64,000 nucleotides of DNA from Candidatus Villigracilis affinis. GTDB taxonomy: Bacteria > Chloroflexota > Anaerolineae > Anaerolineales > Villigracilaceae. The notes under the pieces are model-generated. The model was not told where the DNA came from and ran no database searches. It saw only the letters and a program-made list of their open reading frames with translations. Below are positions 15,670 through 24,360 of this stretch, one piece after another. The stretch spans positions 14,141 to 78,140 of the forward strand of contig JADKEA010000007.1 of the NCBI GenBank assembly GCA_016718275.1, written 5' to 3'. The translations under genes were made by a program, and so were the position numbers. Numbering within the stretch: the stretch's first letter is position 1; every line of letters starts with the position of its first letter.

Positions 15670-15710
15670 AGGCGGAAGCGATTTTACCATACATCCCCGA
15701 GTAGAACAGG

Positions 15711-15740
15711 TTGGTATACCCGTCGCAGGTATTATATAAT
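15711..15740 (+). promoter_or_regulatory. Promoter of the methyltransferase gene (leaderless start)
   Basis: TTGGTA (15711-15716), 18 bases, then TATAAT (15735-15740). Only nine bases separate the -10 box from the ATG at 15750, so transcription would begin at or within a few bases of the start codon, with no room for a ribosome site. Confidence 0.65.
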
Positions 15741-15749
15741 CGGTCAACT

Positions 15750-16484
15750 ATGACTGAAAGAGATATGGAAAAAGCCGCCCTGCGCGGAGAACCTTCTTAC
15801 GTCTGGCGCGATGGGCAGCAGCGCCGACTGGATATGATCGTAAAAGCCGCTGAAAAACGCGTGGGCGGCATGATTCTTGAAAATGGCTGTGGGGTGGGAA
15901 TGTACGTTGAAAAGCTCTCAGCCTTCGGCGGGCGCGTGATCGGGCTGGAATATGATTTTGATCGCGCTGCCGATGCGAAAGTCAATTCCGACGAAATATT
16001 CAACGCCGCAGGGGAATTCATCCCGCTTCCTGCTTCGACCTTTGACCTGATCCTCAGCCACGAAGTGATCGAACACGTTCAGGATGACCGCGCCGCGATC
16101 CGCGAGATGATCCGCGTCCTCAAGCCTGGCGGGCGGATCGTCATCTTTTGCCCCAACCGTGGATACCCCTACGAGACACATGGGATATTTTGGAAGGGAA
16201 AATATTATTTCGGCAACAAACTCTTTGTGAATTACCTGCCACGTGTACTGCGCGACAAACTTGCTCCGCATGTGCGCGTGTATTCACGCAGTGACATGCA
16301 AAATTTGTTCGATGGCTTGAATGTGAAATTCATCGAGCGCACGGTCATCTTCGGTGCATATGACAATATCATCGCGCGCTTCGGTTCGTTGGGAAAGATC
16401 CTGCGCACGGTTTTGCAATTCCTCGAAGCCACGCCGCTGAAGGGATTGGGGCTTTCTCATTTTTGGGTGGTTGAGAAGGTGTGA
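15750..16484 (+). CDS. Class I SAM-dependent methyltransferase
   Basis: A 244-residue cytosolic methyltransferase. Motif I is ILENGCGVGMYVEKL (about residues 40-54), followed by GLEYDFDRA (motif II acid), FIPLPASTFDLILSHEVIEH (motif IV with SHEVIEH) and VLKPGGRIVIFCPNRG (motif VI), an order typical of UbiE/Coq5-like enzymes acting on small molecules or lipids. The ATG at 15750 is taken over the longer frame from 15711 because a -10 box occupies the intervening bases. The C-terminal half has aromatic and basic residues (KGKYYFGNKLFVNYLPR) that may bind a polyprenyl or glycolipid substrate; this is a guess. Transcribed alone. Bases 16485-16613 hold a repeat-like tract and no gene. Confidence 0.85.
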   Translation: MTERDMEKAALRGEPSYVWRDGQQRRLDMIVKAAEKRVGGMILENGCGVGMYVEKLSAFGGRVIGLEYDFDRAADAKVNSDEIFNAAGEFIPLPASTFDLILSHEVIEHVQDDRAAIREMIRVLKPGGRIVIFCPNRGYPYETHGIFWKGKYYFGNKLFVNYLPRVLRDKLAPHVRVYSRSDMQNLFDGLNVKFIERTVIFGAYDNIIARFGSLGKILRTVLQFLEATPLKGLGLSHFWVVEKV

Positions 16485-16613
16485 AAACTTGAAGTCTTAA
16501 TGCAAGACGCTGAGGCGCAAAGAAAAGAAAAAACTTTGGCGACTTTGCGTTGAAATGCCTGATTTCCGACATTGATTTTGAGTTAGTTCATCGAATCGGA
16601 GTTTTTTTGCTCT

Positions 16614-18014
16614 TTAAATGTGGATCGGACTTCCATCCGCGCCGTGTGCCGCTTCCATGATCGCTTCGGAAAGCGTGGGGTGCGCGTGGACGTTGCGCGC
16701 GATCTCGTGCGCGGTCAGTTCCATCATGCGGGCGAGGGTGAGTTCGGGCAGCAGTTCGGTCACTTCGGGGCCGATCATGTGCGCACCGAGCAGTTCGCCG
16801 TATTTTGCATCGGTGATGATCTTTACGAAGCCTGCATAGTCTCCCATGCCCAACGCTTTGCCGTTCGGCTGGAAGGGGAAGCGCCCGATCTTGACTTCGT
16901 AGCCGCGTTCCTTTGCCTGCGCTTCGGTGATACCAAATGAAGCCACCTGCGGATACGAATATGTGGCGCGCGGCATCATTTCGTAATCGAGGGTCACGGT
17001 CTCATGTCCGCCGATGTGTTCGGCAGCGACAATGCCCATCGTGGAGCCGACATGCGCGAGCATGAGTTTGCCCGTCACATCACCGACTGCCCAAATGCCT
17101 GGCACGTTCGTCTGCATTTTTTCGTTGACTTCGACAAAGCCGCGCTCGTTGATCTTCACGCCGACTTCTTCCAGCCCGAGATTTTTTGAATTGGGACGGA
17201 AACCGATCGCGACTAAAGCCTGGTCTGCTTCCAGTACTGTTTCTTTTCCTTCCGCTGACACTTTGACCTTCACTCCCGTGGCAGTGGCTTCGACAGACTC
17301 GACTTTGTGTCCCGTCATAATATTGATCTTGCGCTTCTTGAATTCCTTTTCAAGTTCCTTGGAAACTTCTTCATCTTCCAGCGGAACAATGCGCGGCAGC
17401 ATTTCGACGATGGTCACATCCACACCGTAGGCATTCCAGATGGTGGAGAATTCCACGCCAATGGCGCCTGAGCCGATCACAACAACAGATTTGGGAAGTG
17501 TAGTTTGCAGGATCGCTTCCCAGTACGTGACGACCTTCTCCCCGTCCACTTTCCAAACGGGGGGAACCATTGCGCTTGCGCCTGTGGCAACGATGATATT
17601 CTTGGCTTGAAGCTCAGTGACCTTGCCGTCTTTGTCGGTCACGTTGAGCGTGTCTTTTGTTTTAAACTTCGCTTCGCCCATGAAAACAGCGATGTTGTTC
17701 TTCTTCATCAAGAAGCCGACGCCTTTTGTCAGGCGGTCTGAATTCTGGCGCGAGCGTTTGACGGCTACGCTGTAATCGAGCTTGAGGTTTTCAAAGGTGA
17801 AGCCAAATTCCTTGCCGCGTTCGCGCAGGGTGTGAGCCACTTCCGCATTTTTGAGCAGGGACTTGGATGGAATGCAGCCCACGTTCAAACAAACTCCGCC
17901 CATCCATTGCTTATCTACAATTGCAACTTTCTGTTTCAGTTGCGCGGCACGGATGGCGGCGACATATCCCGCGGGGCCTGCACCAATCACAACGAGGTCA
18001 AAATTTTCTGCCAT
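16614..18014 (-). CDS. lpdA: Dihydrolipoyl dehydrogenase (E3)
   Basis: A 466-residue FAD flavoprotein that reoxidises the dihydrolipoyl groups of 2-oxoacid dehydrogenase complexes with NAD+. The FAD-binding VVIGAGPAGYVAAIRAAQ opens the protein, and the redox disulphide is GGVCLNVGCIPSKSL (about residues 40-54). The NAD fold is VVVIGSGAIGVEFSTIW, the second FAD contact GIWAVGDVTGKLMLAH, and the catalytic His-Glu pair lies in HAHPTLSEAIMEA near the C-terminus. Full family length and intact. The E1 and E2 genes of the matching complex lie upstream at 20388-24130, but a terminator and the hydrolase gene separate them, so E3 has its own transcript, preceded by structured RNA at 18076-18182. GGAGTA lies just ahead of the ATG. 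Confidence 0.95.
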   Translation of the reverse strand: MAENFDLVVIGAGPAGYVAAIRAAQLKQKVAIVDKQWMGGVCLNVGCIPSKSLLKNAEVAHTLRERGKEFGFTFENLKLDYSVAVKRSRQNSDRLTKGVGFLMKKNNIAVFMGEAKFKTKDTLNVTDKDGKVTELQAKNIIVATGASAMVPPVWKVDGEKVVTYWEAILQTTLPKSVVVIGSGAIGVEFSTIWNAYGVDVTIVEMLPRIVPLEDEEVSKELEKEFKKRKINIMTGHKVESVEATATGVKVKVSAEGKETVLEADQALVAIGFRPNSKNLGLEEVGVKINERGFVEVNEKMQTNVPGIWAVGDVTGKLMLAHVGSTMGIVAAEHIGGHETVTLDYEMMPRATYSYPQVASFGITEAQAKERGYEVKIGRFPFQPNGKALGMGDYAGFVKIITDAKYGELLGAHMIGPEVTELLPELTLARMMELTAHEIARNVHAHPTLSEAIMEAAHGADGSPIHI

Positions 18015-18075
18015 AGAGAATACTCCAGTAAATTATAGAAAGATGATATTTCGTCCCCCATTGTACTATTAAAGA

Positions 18076-18101
18076 AACTTCCTCCATTTCAGGAGGAAGT
18101 T
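18076..18101 (-). promoter_or_regulatory. Hairpin in the lpdA leader
   Basis: A 10-bp perfect stem (AACTTCCTCC / GGAGGAAGTT) with loop ATTTCA, 62 bases upstream of lpdA. The stem arm carries a GGAGG-like sequence. It may be a weak terminator or a leader structure. Confidence 0.45.
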
Positions 18102-18124
18102 AGAGTTTTGTAAATATTATCTGT

Positions 18125-18182
18125 GCTTCCTACGCCGTCCTCGGCGTAGGAAGCATTACAAATCGCCGCCGAGGACGGCGGC
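18125..18182 (-). promoter_or_regulatory. Two mutually complementary hairpins between the hydrolase and lpdA
   Basis: Hairpin one: GCTTCCTACGCCG (18125-18137) with CGGCGTAGGAAGC (18142-18154), a perfect 13-bp stem. Hairpin two: GCCGCC with GGCGGC (18165-18182). In addition CGCCGTCCTCGGCG (18133-18146) is the exact reverse complement of CGCCGAGGACGGCG (18167-18180), so a third, competing pairing is possible. Confidence 0.55.
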
Positions 18183-18211
18183 TTGAGCCTGTAAACTGTG
18201 GTAAATATTTT

Positions 18212-18871
18212 TTACAAATTTTTCTTCAAGAACTCGAACGTCCGCTCCCATGCCAACTGCGCGGCAGCGGGGTCGTATTCGGGGCGATCAGACTCAACGA
18301 ACCAGTGAGCAACTCCCGGGTAGATGTGAAGCGTCGCATCCACGCCTGCTTTTTTGAACTCCGCGAAGGTGTTATCCACATATTCGTTCGGTTCCCATTC
18401 ATCGTTGTCGCTGTAATGTCCCATCACTTTGGCTGTGACTTTTCCATATTCAACGCCTTCGTTGCCGTAGAAAAGGACGATCGCCCCGAACTGTTCTGGT
18501 TTGTAAGTCGCAGCGATCAATGCCCATGCCGCACCCATTGAAAAGCCAATGGCACCGATCTTATTTCCTTTCACAAGGTCTCGCAAATAATCTTTTGCCG
18601 TCATCACTGTTGCACCAGTAAATTCGCCATCACTTTTTTCCATCAACGCTTTGGCTTCATCAATGGTATTCGCAATCTGACCATCCCGCAGATCAGGCGC
18701 GAGGACGGTAAATCCCTGCTCAGCAAGGCGGTCGCAGACTTGTTTGAAGAACGGCTTCAGTCCCCACCAGGCGTGCAGAAGCAAAATGCCCGCGCCGCCG
18801 CCATTGGCAAGATACGCCTTGACCTTTTTATCGTTCACGTTCAATTGGATTTCAGATGTTTGAATGGACAT
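18212..18871 (-). CDS. Dienelactone hydrolase family protein
   Basis: A 219-residue alpha/beta hydrolase of the dienelactone-hydrolase family. ILLLHAWWGLKPFFKQVCDRL matches the family's N-terminal strand-turn, VLAPDLRDG the next strand, and GAIGFSMGAAWAL the nucleophile elbow. The nucleophile there is Ser, where true dienelactone hydrolases have Cys in GxCxGG, so it may be a serine-type member with a different substrate. The remaining triad is in YSDNDEWEP (Asp) and VAHWFVES (His). The start at 18871 is chosen over 18895 because AAGGAGAG lies just ahead of it. The gene stands alone between a terminator (18935-18955) and the hairpin region before lpdA. Confidence 0.85.
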   Translation of the reverse strand: MSIQTSEIQLNVNDKKVKAYLANGGGAGILLLHAWWGLKPFFKQVCDRLAEQGFTVLAPDLRDGQIANTIDEAKALMEKSDGEFTGATVMTAKDYLRDLVKGNKIGAIGFSMGAAWALIAATYKPEQFGAIVLFYGNEGVEYGKVTAKVMGHYSDNDEWEPNEYVDNTFAEFKKAGVDATLHIYPGVAHWFVESDRPEYDPAAAQLAWERTFEFLKKNL

Positions 18872-18934
18872 ATCACTCTCCTTGGTTGAATTCATTTTAC
18901 TAAAACAAATGTTCTAAATCAAGGGGTAAAATAA

Positions 18935-18955
18935 AAAGGCGATGAAATCGCCTTT
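18935..18955 (-). terminator. Terminator of the E1-E2 operon
   Basis: Stem AAAGGCGAT / ATCGCCTTT with loop GAA, followed on the minus strand by TTATTTTACC. It lies six bases after the last gene of the operon (18961). Confidence 0.75.
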
Positions 18956-18960
18956 GGGAT

Positions 18961-19437
18961 TTAGATCCAGCGCCTCACTCTGGACCTGTAATCTGTGTAC
19001 TGATCTTTGAATTTTTTCTCCAGATAGGCTTCTTCCTTTTCTATGACAAGCCGCGAGAGGGTTGCCATAAATAACGGCGAAACGACCAACCCCCACAGCG
19101 AACCATATGCAAGCGGAAACCCGATGACCATGAAGAGGAAGCCAAGGTAGATAGGATTGCGAGTCATGCGATAAATTCCGCTTTTGACCAGCGTCTTGAC
19201 CGAACCGTGCGGGTCGAGTGTTGTGTGTGCCTTGCGAAATTCAATGAACGCGCCGACACCGAAAAGAAAACCGATGAAGGTCATGCCCAGTCCGATATTT
19301 TTGAGAATTGCGTTCATCCCAGCCAGTGCGGGTACCAATCGCCCCAGAAAAAGCCCGACGATGATAAAGATCATTGCGACAACGGGCGGATGCACATTCT
19401 TGTTGATATTCGGACTGTCTTTTTGTTTTTCGCTCAT
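18961..19437 (-). CDS. Isoprenylcysteine methyltransferase-like membrane protein
   Basis: A 158-residue membrane protein of the ICMT/PEMT superfamily. Helices lie at about residues 18-38, 45-65 and 95-125, and the signature SGIYRMTRNPIYLGFL is followed by EKEEAYLEKKFKDQYTDYRSRV. A SAM-dependent methylation of a small thiol or lipid is expected; the substrate is not known. Its ATG overlaps the stop of the preceding unknown gene (ATGA), and it is the last gene before the terminator, so it belongs to the E1-E2 operon. It is only distantly related to the cassette copy at base 3. Confidence 0.8.
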   Translation of the reverse strand: MSEKQKDSPNINKNVHPPVVAMIFIIVGLFLGRLVPALAGMNAILKNIGLGMTFIGFLFGVGAFIEFRKAHTTLDPHGSVKTLVKSGIYRMTRNPIYLGFLFMVIGFPLAYGSLWGLVVSPLFMATLSRLVIEKEEAYLEKKFKDQYTDYRSRVRRWI

Positions 19438-19775
19438 GCCTGTTCCTCAAATGCAAGTTTTGCTTTCAACGGCGGCTTGCGCCAGAACCAATCCATCCAA
19501 TCGGCGTAGGAGACGCCTTTCTGCTTTTCGTTTGACCAGATATCCGCATCGAGTTTGTGACGGTCCCAAAAATCGCTCCTGCGGATGAAACTGATCGTGC
19601 CTGACCATAGGATGCTGTCATCAGCGTTGAAGATCGTCAGGAGTTGACCGTTTTGCAGAGTGATCAGGTCGTTGAGACCTTTTCCGCCTTCGGGCATAAA
19701 GCTGAAAAGGATCAATCCTTCCATGCCCTGCTCCCAATAGGCTTCCAGCTCGCCCTGCAGTATTTTAATGGCCAC
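19434..19775 (-). CDS. Hypothetical protein in the E1-E2 operon
   Basis: A 113-residue soluble protein that I do not recognise. It reads ILQGELEAYWEQGMEGLILF, then a hydrophobic strand pattern (LLTIFNADDSILWSGTISFI), and ends with the Trp-rich GVSYADWMDWFWRKPPLK. Overlaps with both neighbours (11 bases with the upstream methyltransferase, an ATGA overlap with the ICMT gene) indicate translational coupling. The fold looks like a small beta-barrel or a wrapped strand pair, but no function is suggested. Its conserved position next to two methyltransferases would be the best clue. Confidence 0.6.
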   Translation of the reverse strand: MAIKILQGELEAYWEQGMEGLILFSFMPEGGKGLNDLITLQNGQLLTIFNADDSILWSGTISFIRRSDFWDRHKLDADIWSNEKQKGVSYADWMDWFWRKPPLKAKLAFEEQA

Positions 19776-20391
19776 TTCGCTTCCTTGCTGACATCAGAAA
19801 AACGGGAAAGAACTTTTCCTTTTCCTCGATCTTCTTTTTGATCGTGTATGCCGTGAAAAAAGCAATTTCTTCAAAACCTGCGGCTTCCACCTGCTTTTGT
19901 AATTCACTCCTTGCGAAGCCTTTGTGGATATCGGTTGTACCGTCGGTGTGAAATGAGCCATCCTCTTTATCGAGGTCAGCGACCAGCAGATACCCGCCAG
20001 GCTCAAGCAGGGCGTGGAATTTTTTTAGAATGTCTTGCGTGTTATGGATGTGGTGCAGGGTCATCAGAGAATATGTAATGGCGTACCGTTCGTCAGGAAG
20101 CGGATCAGTTGACAGGTCGAGGCGAAGCGGTTTCATATTCCGCACATCCGAGGTGGAGATCTTTTCGGCAAGCACATCTAACATCCCTTGCGATGTATCT
20201 GCCAGTGTGATCTGACCGAGTTCCTCCTGAAGAGCAAAGCTCAGCAGGCCTGTGCCGCATCCGTATTCGAGGGCGGTCATCTCGCGTGAAAGCGGAATAG
20301 CTTTGCGGATGGCGTCTGCCACGGTGCGGGCACGTTCCACTTTTTTGGGATCGGAGTCCCAGTCTTTTGCGCGTTCGTCGAAATTTGTCAT
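19765..20391 (-). CDS. Class I SAM-dependent methyltransferase
   Basis: A 208-residue cytosolic methyltransferase. ALEYGCGTGLLSFAL is motif I, ITLADTSQGMLDVL motif II, and YSLMTLHHIHNTQDILKKFH motif IV with the LHHI signature. LLEPGGYLLVADLDKEDGSFH covers motif VI. A DKEDGSFH segment after the sixth strand is characteristic of UbiE/YdaC-like enzymes. The ATG at 20391 overlaps the E2 stop (ATGA), so it is translationally coupled to the acyltransferase; the frame extends to 20433 but only inside E2. Why a methyltransferase follows E2 is unclear; a link to the branched-chain acid product is conceivable. Confidence 0.82.
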   Translation of the reverse strand: MTNFDERAKDWDSDPKKVERARTVADAIRKAIPLSREMTALEYGCGTGLLSFALQEELGQITLADTSQGMLDVLAEKISTSDVRNMKPLRLDLSTDPLPDERYAITYSLMTLHHIHNTQDILKKFHALLEPGGYLLVADLDKEDGSFHTDGTTDIHKGFARSELQKQVEAAGFEEIAFFTAYTIKKKIEEKEKFFPVFLMSARKRSGH

Positions 20392-21635
20392 GCCCAGTTT
20401 TCCAATGTCTCTTTGACCTTGGCCAGGAACCAATCTGCCGATGCGCCATCGAGGATGCGGTGATCGAAGACGAAGGACATGTATACCATCGGGCGGATGG
20501 CAATGGCATCGTCGATGACGATCACACGCTTTTGCATTGCGCCGACACCGAGGATGCCCGCCTGTGGCTGGTTGATGATGGGGAAGGCGAAGAGCGACCC
20601 GCTCACGCCGTGATTGGTCAGCGTGAATGTGCCGCCTTTAACTTCATCAGGCTGCAGCTTCTTTGTGCGTGCGCGTGCTGCCAGATCGTTGATCGTGCGT
20701 GCCATCGCCAGCAGGGACAAATTGTCTGCGCCTTTGATGACGGGGACGATCAAGCCTTCTTCGCCGAGCGAAACCGCCATGCCTAAGTTGATGTTTTTAT
20801 GGATCAATAAGCCTTCATCGCTCCATGAGGAATTGGTTTGCGGGTAGGCTTTCAGCCCCGCGACGATCGCCATCATGAAGTAGGCGGTGAAGGTGAGGTT
20901 GACTCCATCGCGCTCAAATGCGGATTTATTCGCGGCGCGGTGCTTGGCGACCTTGCTCATATCCGCTTCCATCACGGTCAATACATGCGGTGAGATCTGC
21001 TTTGATTCGACCATGTGGTGCGCGATGGATTTGCGCATGGTGGTGTGTTTGATTAGGGTGTCATGTGTTCCAGTGTTAGGTGTCAGGTTTGAAGGTTGAA
21101 GGTTGGAAGGTTGACCTCCCGCTTTCGATTTTCCACTTTCCACATAATTCAACACATCATTCTTCGTGATGCGACCATTCAAGCCTGTGCCTTGTACCTG
21201 GGATAAATTCACTCCGTGCTCAGCAGCAACTTTTGCCACGACGGGGGATATGAAGCCAAGATCAGTTGAAGGTCTAAGGTTTAAGGTTGCAGGTTGTGGC
21301 TCGGGCTTTTGACCTTTCGATGAACTCAGGGAATCGCTTTCGATTTTTGACCCTTCCACACTGCCGACTGCCGGCTGAACACTATCCACTGTTTCGCCCG
21401 CCACCCCGATCAGAGCTAATAATTCTCCAACCTTCCCGACCTGACCTTCCTGCATGTCGATTCTCAAGATCACACCTGAAGCAGGTGCAGGGATTTCGGT
21501 GTCCACTTTATCTGTATTTACTTCAAGCAATGGTTCCAATTCTTTAATGGAATCGCCAACTTGTTTGAGCCACTTTGTAACGGTGACTTCATCAACACCT
21601 TCGCCGAGCCTTGGAACTAAAACTTTTGTCGCCAT
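20388..21635 (-). CDS. Dihydrolipoamide acyltransferase (E2)
   Basis: A 415-residue E2 core of a 2-oxoacid dehydrogenase complex. The lipoyl domain (about residues 1-78) carries the lipoylated Lys in NTDKVDTE. A flexible linker rich in Gln/Pro/Asn follows, interrupted by a peripheral-subunit-binding domain (FISPVVAKVAAEHGVNLSQV...GRITKNDVLNYVE, about 128-165). The catalytic domain ends with the active-site His in DHRILDGASADWFL. One lipoyl domain only. The second linker (about 166-190) is encoded by a microrepeat tract around 21085-21115 reading QPSNLQPSNLTPN. The complex type, pyruvate or branched-chain 2-oxoacid, is not settled by sequence; the fused E1 partner favours the branched-chain type. 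Confidence 0.92.
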   Translation of the reverse strand: MATKVLVPRLGEGVDEVTVTKWLKQVGDSIKELEPLLEVNTDKVDTEIPAPASGVILRIDMQEGQVGKVGELLALIGVAGETVDSVQPAVGSVEGSKIESDSLSSSKGQKPEPQPATLNLRPSTDLGFISPVVAKVAAEHGVNLSQVQGTGLNGRITKNDVLNYVESGKSKAGGQPSNLQPSNLTPNTGTHDTLIKHTTMRKSIAHHMVESKQISPHVLTVMEADMSKVAKHRAANKSAFERDGVNLTFTAYFMMAIVAGLKAYPQTNSSWSDEGLLIHKNINLGMAVSLGEEGLIVPVIKGADNLSLLAMARTINDLAARARTKKLQPDEVKGGTFTLTNHGVSGSLFAFPIINQPQAGILGVGAMQKRVIVIDDAIAIRPMVYMSFVFDHRILDGASADWFLAKVKETLENWA

Positions 21636-21712
21636 AGTTTCCTCTTTTCACCACGCAGTGTCACAAAGGTACATAAAGGTTTTCCTTCGTGCTTCTTCGT
21701 GACCCTTTGTGG

Positions 21713-24130
21713 TTAATCGAATTTTGGATAAGCAGTTGGATCAACTTCATTCATCATTTCATACACCGCATCGAAGATTGTTTCCGCATTTGGCTTGGAC
21801 CAGTAATCGCCGTCACTTCCATATGCGGGGCGATGGGCTTTTGCAGAGAGGGTCTTTGCGGGGGAGTCTAAATGGAAATAGCCGCCTTGTTTTTCGATGA
21901 CTTCCTGCATCATGTAGGCAGTCGTGCCGCCAGGGACATCTTCATCGACGAACAAAATGCGGTTGGTCTTTTTCAACGACTCAACGATCTCGCCGTGGAT
22001 ATCGAAAGGCATCAACGATTGTACGTCGATGACTTCCACGTCAATGCCGACCTTGCTGAGTTTATCTGCCGCATCAAGCACTACACGACAGCACGCGCCG
22101 TAGGTGACGATGGTGACGTCTTTCCCGTCGCGGATAACTTCAGGCACGCCGAGCGGCAGGGTGATCTCGCCGATATTTTTAGGCAGGCGTTCCTTCACAC
22201 GGTAGCCATTGAGTACTTCAACAACGATTGCGGGTTCGTCAGATTTTAGGAGGGTGTTGTAAAAACCAGCAGCATGAGTCATATCACGTGGAACCAGCAC
22301 ATACATGCCGCGCACCAGACTCAAGATTCCAGACATGGGCGAGCCCGAATGCCAAACGCCTTCAAGGCGATGTCCGCGGGTGCGCACGATAACGGGTGCT
22401 TTTTGTCCGCCTGCGGTGCGCCAGTGCAGTGACGCGAGATCGTCGCTCATGATCTGCAAGGCGTACAACACATAATCAAGATATTGAATTTCGGCAATCG
22501 GGCGCAGTCCGCGCATTGCCATGCCGATCGCCTGCCCCAAAATCGTTGCTTCGCGGATGCCCGTATCGGTCACGCGCATCGCGCCGTATTTTTCCTGCAT
22601 CCCCTTGAAACCCTGATTCACATCGCCGAGTTTGCCAACGTCTTCACCAAACGCAATCAAACGCGGATCACGCCCCAGCGCGGCATCGAACGCGGCGTTG
22701 ACCACTTCAAAGCCGAACATGGTCGGCGAAGAGTCCGCGTACACAGGTTTCACTTCGTCCACTTTCAACGCTGTGCCCGAATACAAATGTGAACCGTATC
22801 TTTCGAGATTCACTTTATCGTTCTCGTGTTTCCATTGGATGAGGACTTGCTTCGTGGGATGCGACTCGTCCCTGAGCAGTCTCAGCGCTTCATGCACGAT
22901 CGTGTGGATATCGCGCCTCGAATACGACGGGAGAGTGGCCAGCCGATCCCGAATCAGTCTCAACTCGTAGACATGGTTCGAAGTCGGCGCGATCTCGTCG
23001 AGAATGTCCAGTACTTGATTGCGCTCTTCGGTGATGGGCGAGAGATACGCGTCCCATGCGGCTTTGCGGAATCCTTCAACAGCGGCGTAATCTGCCTTTT
23101 CAACAGAATCAAGCTCGGGCGCGGAGATGACGCGGTTCGTGATCATCCAGGCGCGCATCTTTTTGAGTCCGTCAAATTCCTCTTCCCATTTGAGTCGCTC
23201 TGGAGTCTTGTAGCGTTCGTGACTACCTGATGTGGAATGTCCCTGCGGTTGAGTCACGTCAATGACATGCACGAGCGAGGGGATATGATATTCACGGGCC
23301 ACCTCGGCGGCGGTGAGATAGGTTTCGACGAGAGCGGGATAATCCCACGCACGGACGGTGTAATGGTCGTAGCCGTTCTGCACTTTGTCGGGCGGCGTGA
23401 ATGGATCGCGCTCGAAGCCTTTGAGCAAAGCACCGATATTTTCCTTGACCATTTGAAATTGATTGGGGACAGAGATGCCATAACCGTCATCGTAAATGGT
23501 GAGGATGGCAGGTGCTTTCAACACGCCAATGGCATTGACCGCTTCCCAGAACATGCCTTCGGAGGTGGAGGCATTGCCGATGGTGCCAAAGGCGATCTCG
23601 TTGCCGTTGTTGGAAAAATCTTTTTGGTCTTGCAGCTCTTTGATATTGCGATAGATGACCGAAGCATATGCAAACCCAACAGCGCGTGGCATTTGCGCGG
23701 CGGTGGGCGAAATATCGGAGGCTGTGTTGTACATCTGCGTTTGCGGACGCCACGTGCCATTTGGATATAAATTGCGCGAGGCGAAATGCGCATTCATCTG
23801 GCGGCCTGCGCTGGCGGGGTCGTAGGTGACATCACCATGCGCGTATAGCTGGGCAAAAAACTCCTGGATGCTCATTACGCCAAGCATGAACATCCAGGTT
23901 TGATCACGATAATATCCAGAGCGCCAGTCGCCTTTTTGGAAGGCTCTGGCGATGGCGAGCTGGGCGATTTCCTTTCCATCGCCGAAAATGCCGAACTTTG
24001 CCTTGCCGCTCAGAACCTCGCGCCTGCCGATAAGCGAAACCTGCCTGCTTTGATAGGCGATACGGTAATCTTTGATAATTTCATCTTTCTCTAGGGGAAG
24101 CGCAATCGTACCCTTCTTTTTGTTGGGCAT
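21713..24130 (-). CDS. Fused E1 alpha-beta 2-oxoacid dehydrogenase (branched-chain type)
   Basis: An 805-residue thiamine-diphosphate enzyme in which E1 alpha (about 1-370) and E1 beta (about 450-805) are one polypeptide. The alpha half has GNASTSEGMFWEAVNAIGV and ILTIYDDGYGIS, the ThDP/Mg-binding region, and QPQGHSTSGSHERY. The beta half has FGEDVGKLGDVNQGF, the ThDP-contact Glu region, and VNGYRVKERLP, and ends with a transketolase C-terminal domain (LFVDEDVPGGTTAYMMQEV). It would decarboxylate branched-chain or pyruvate-type 2-oxoacids and pass the acyl group to E2. AGGAGAGAG precedes the ATG. E2 follows after 77 bases. Fused alpha-beta E1 is known in several phyla. Confidence 0.93.
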   Translation of the reverse strand: MPNKKKGTIALPLEKDEIIKDYRIAYQSRQVSLIGRREVLSGKAKFGIFGDGKEIAQLAIARAFQKGDWRSGYYRDQTWMFMLGVMSIQEFFAQLYAHGDVTYDPASAGRQMNAHFASRNLYPNGTWRPQTQMYNTASDISPTAAQMPRAVGFAYASVIYRNIKELQDQKDFSNNGNEIAFGTIGNASTSEGMFWEAVNAIGVLKAPAILTIYDDGYGISVPNQFQMVKENIGALLKGFERDPFTPPDKVQNGYDHYTVRAWDYPALVETYLTAAEVAREYHIPSLVHVIDVTQPQGHSTSGSHERYKTPERLKWEEEFDGLKKMRAWMITNRVISAPELDSVEKADYAAVEGFRKAAWDAYLSPITEERNQVLDILDEIAPTSNHVYELRLIRDRLATLPSYSRRDIHTIVHEALRLLRDESHPTKQVLIQWKHENDKVNLERYGSHLYSGTALKVDEVKPVYADSSPTMFGFEVVNAAFDAALGRDPRLIAFGEDVGKLGDVNQGFKGMQEKYGAMRVTDTGIREATILGQAIGMAMRGLRPIAEIQYLDYVLYALQIMSDDLASLHWRTAGGQKAPVIVRTRGHRLEGVWHSGSPMSGILSLVRGMYVLVPRDMTHAAGFYNTLLKSDEPAIVVEVLNGYRVKERLPKNIGEITLPLGVPEVIRDGKDVTIVTYGACCRVVLDAADKLSKVGIDVEVIDVQSLMPFDIHGEIVESLKKTNRILFVDEDVPGGTTAYMMQEVIEKQGGYFHLDSPAKTLSAKAHRPAYGSDGDYWSKPNAETIFDAVYEMMNEVDPTAYPKFD

Positions 24131-24360
24131 GAACTCTCTCTCCTGTAAAGTTTGTTGGGCGGATTATAAACGGGAAAGGATGAAGGATGAAGGAGGAATG
24201 ATGAAGATAAAAGAAAATGGGAAGAAAAAAATGATATCCCACAGCAACCAGACTAAGCCTCGTCTTATGCATTCGTGGTATATTTCACGAAGTGGTGGTT
24301 GCAAAAAGCAACTACTCGAATCAAGATTGAGGGGGATCAAAAAACGAAGAACGAGGAAAA

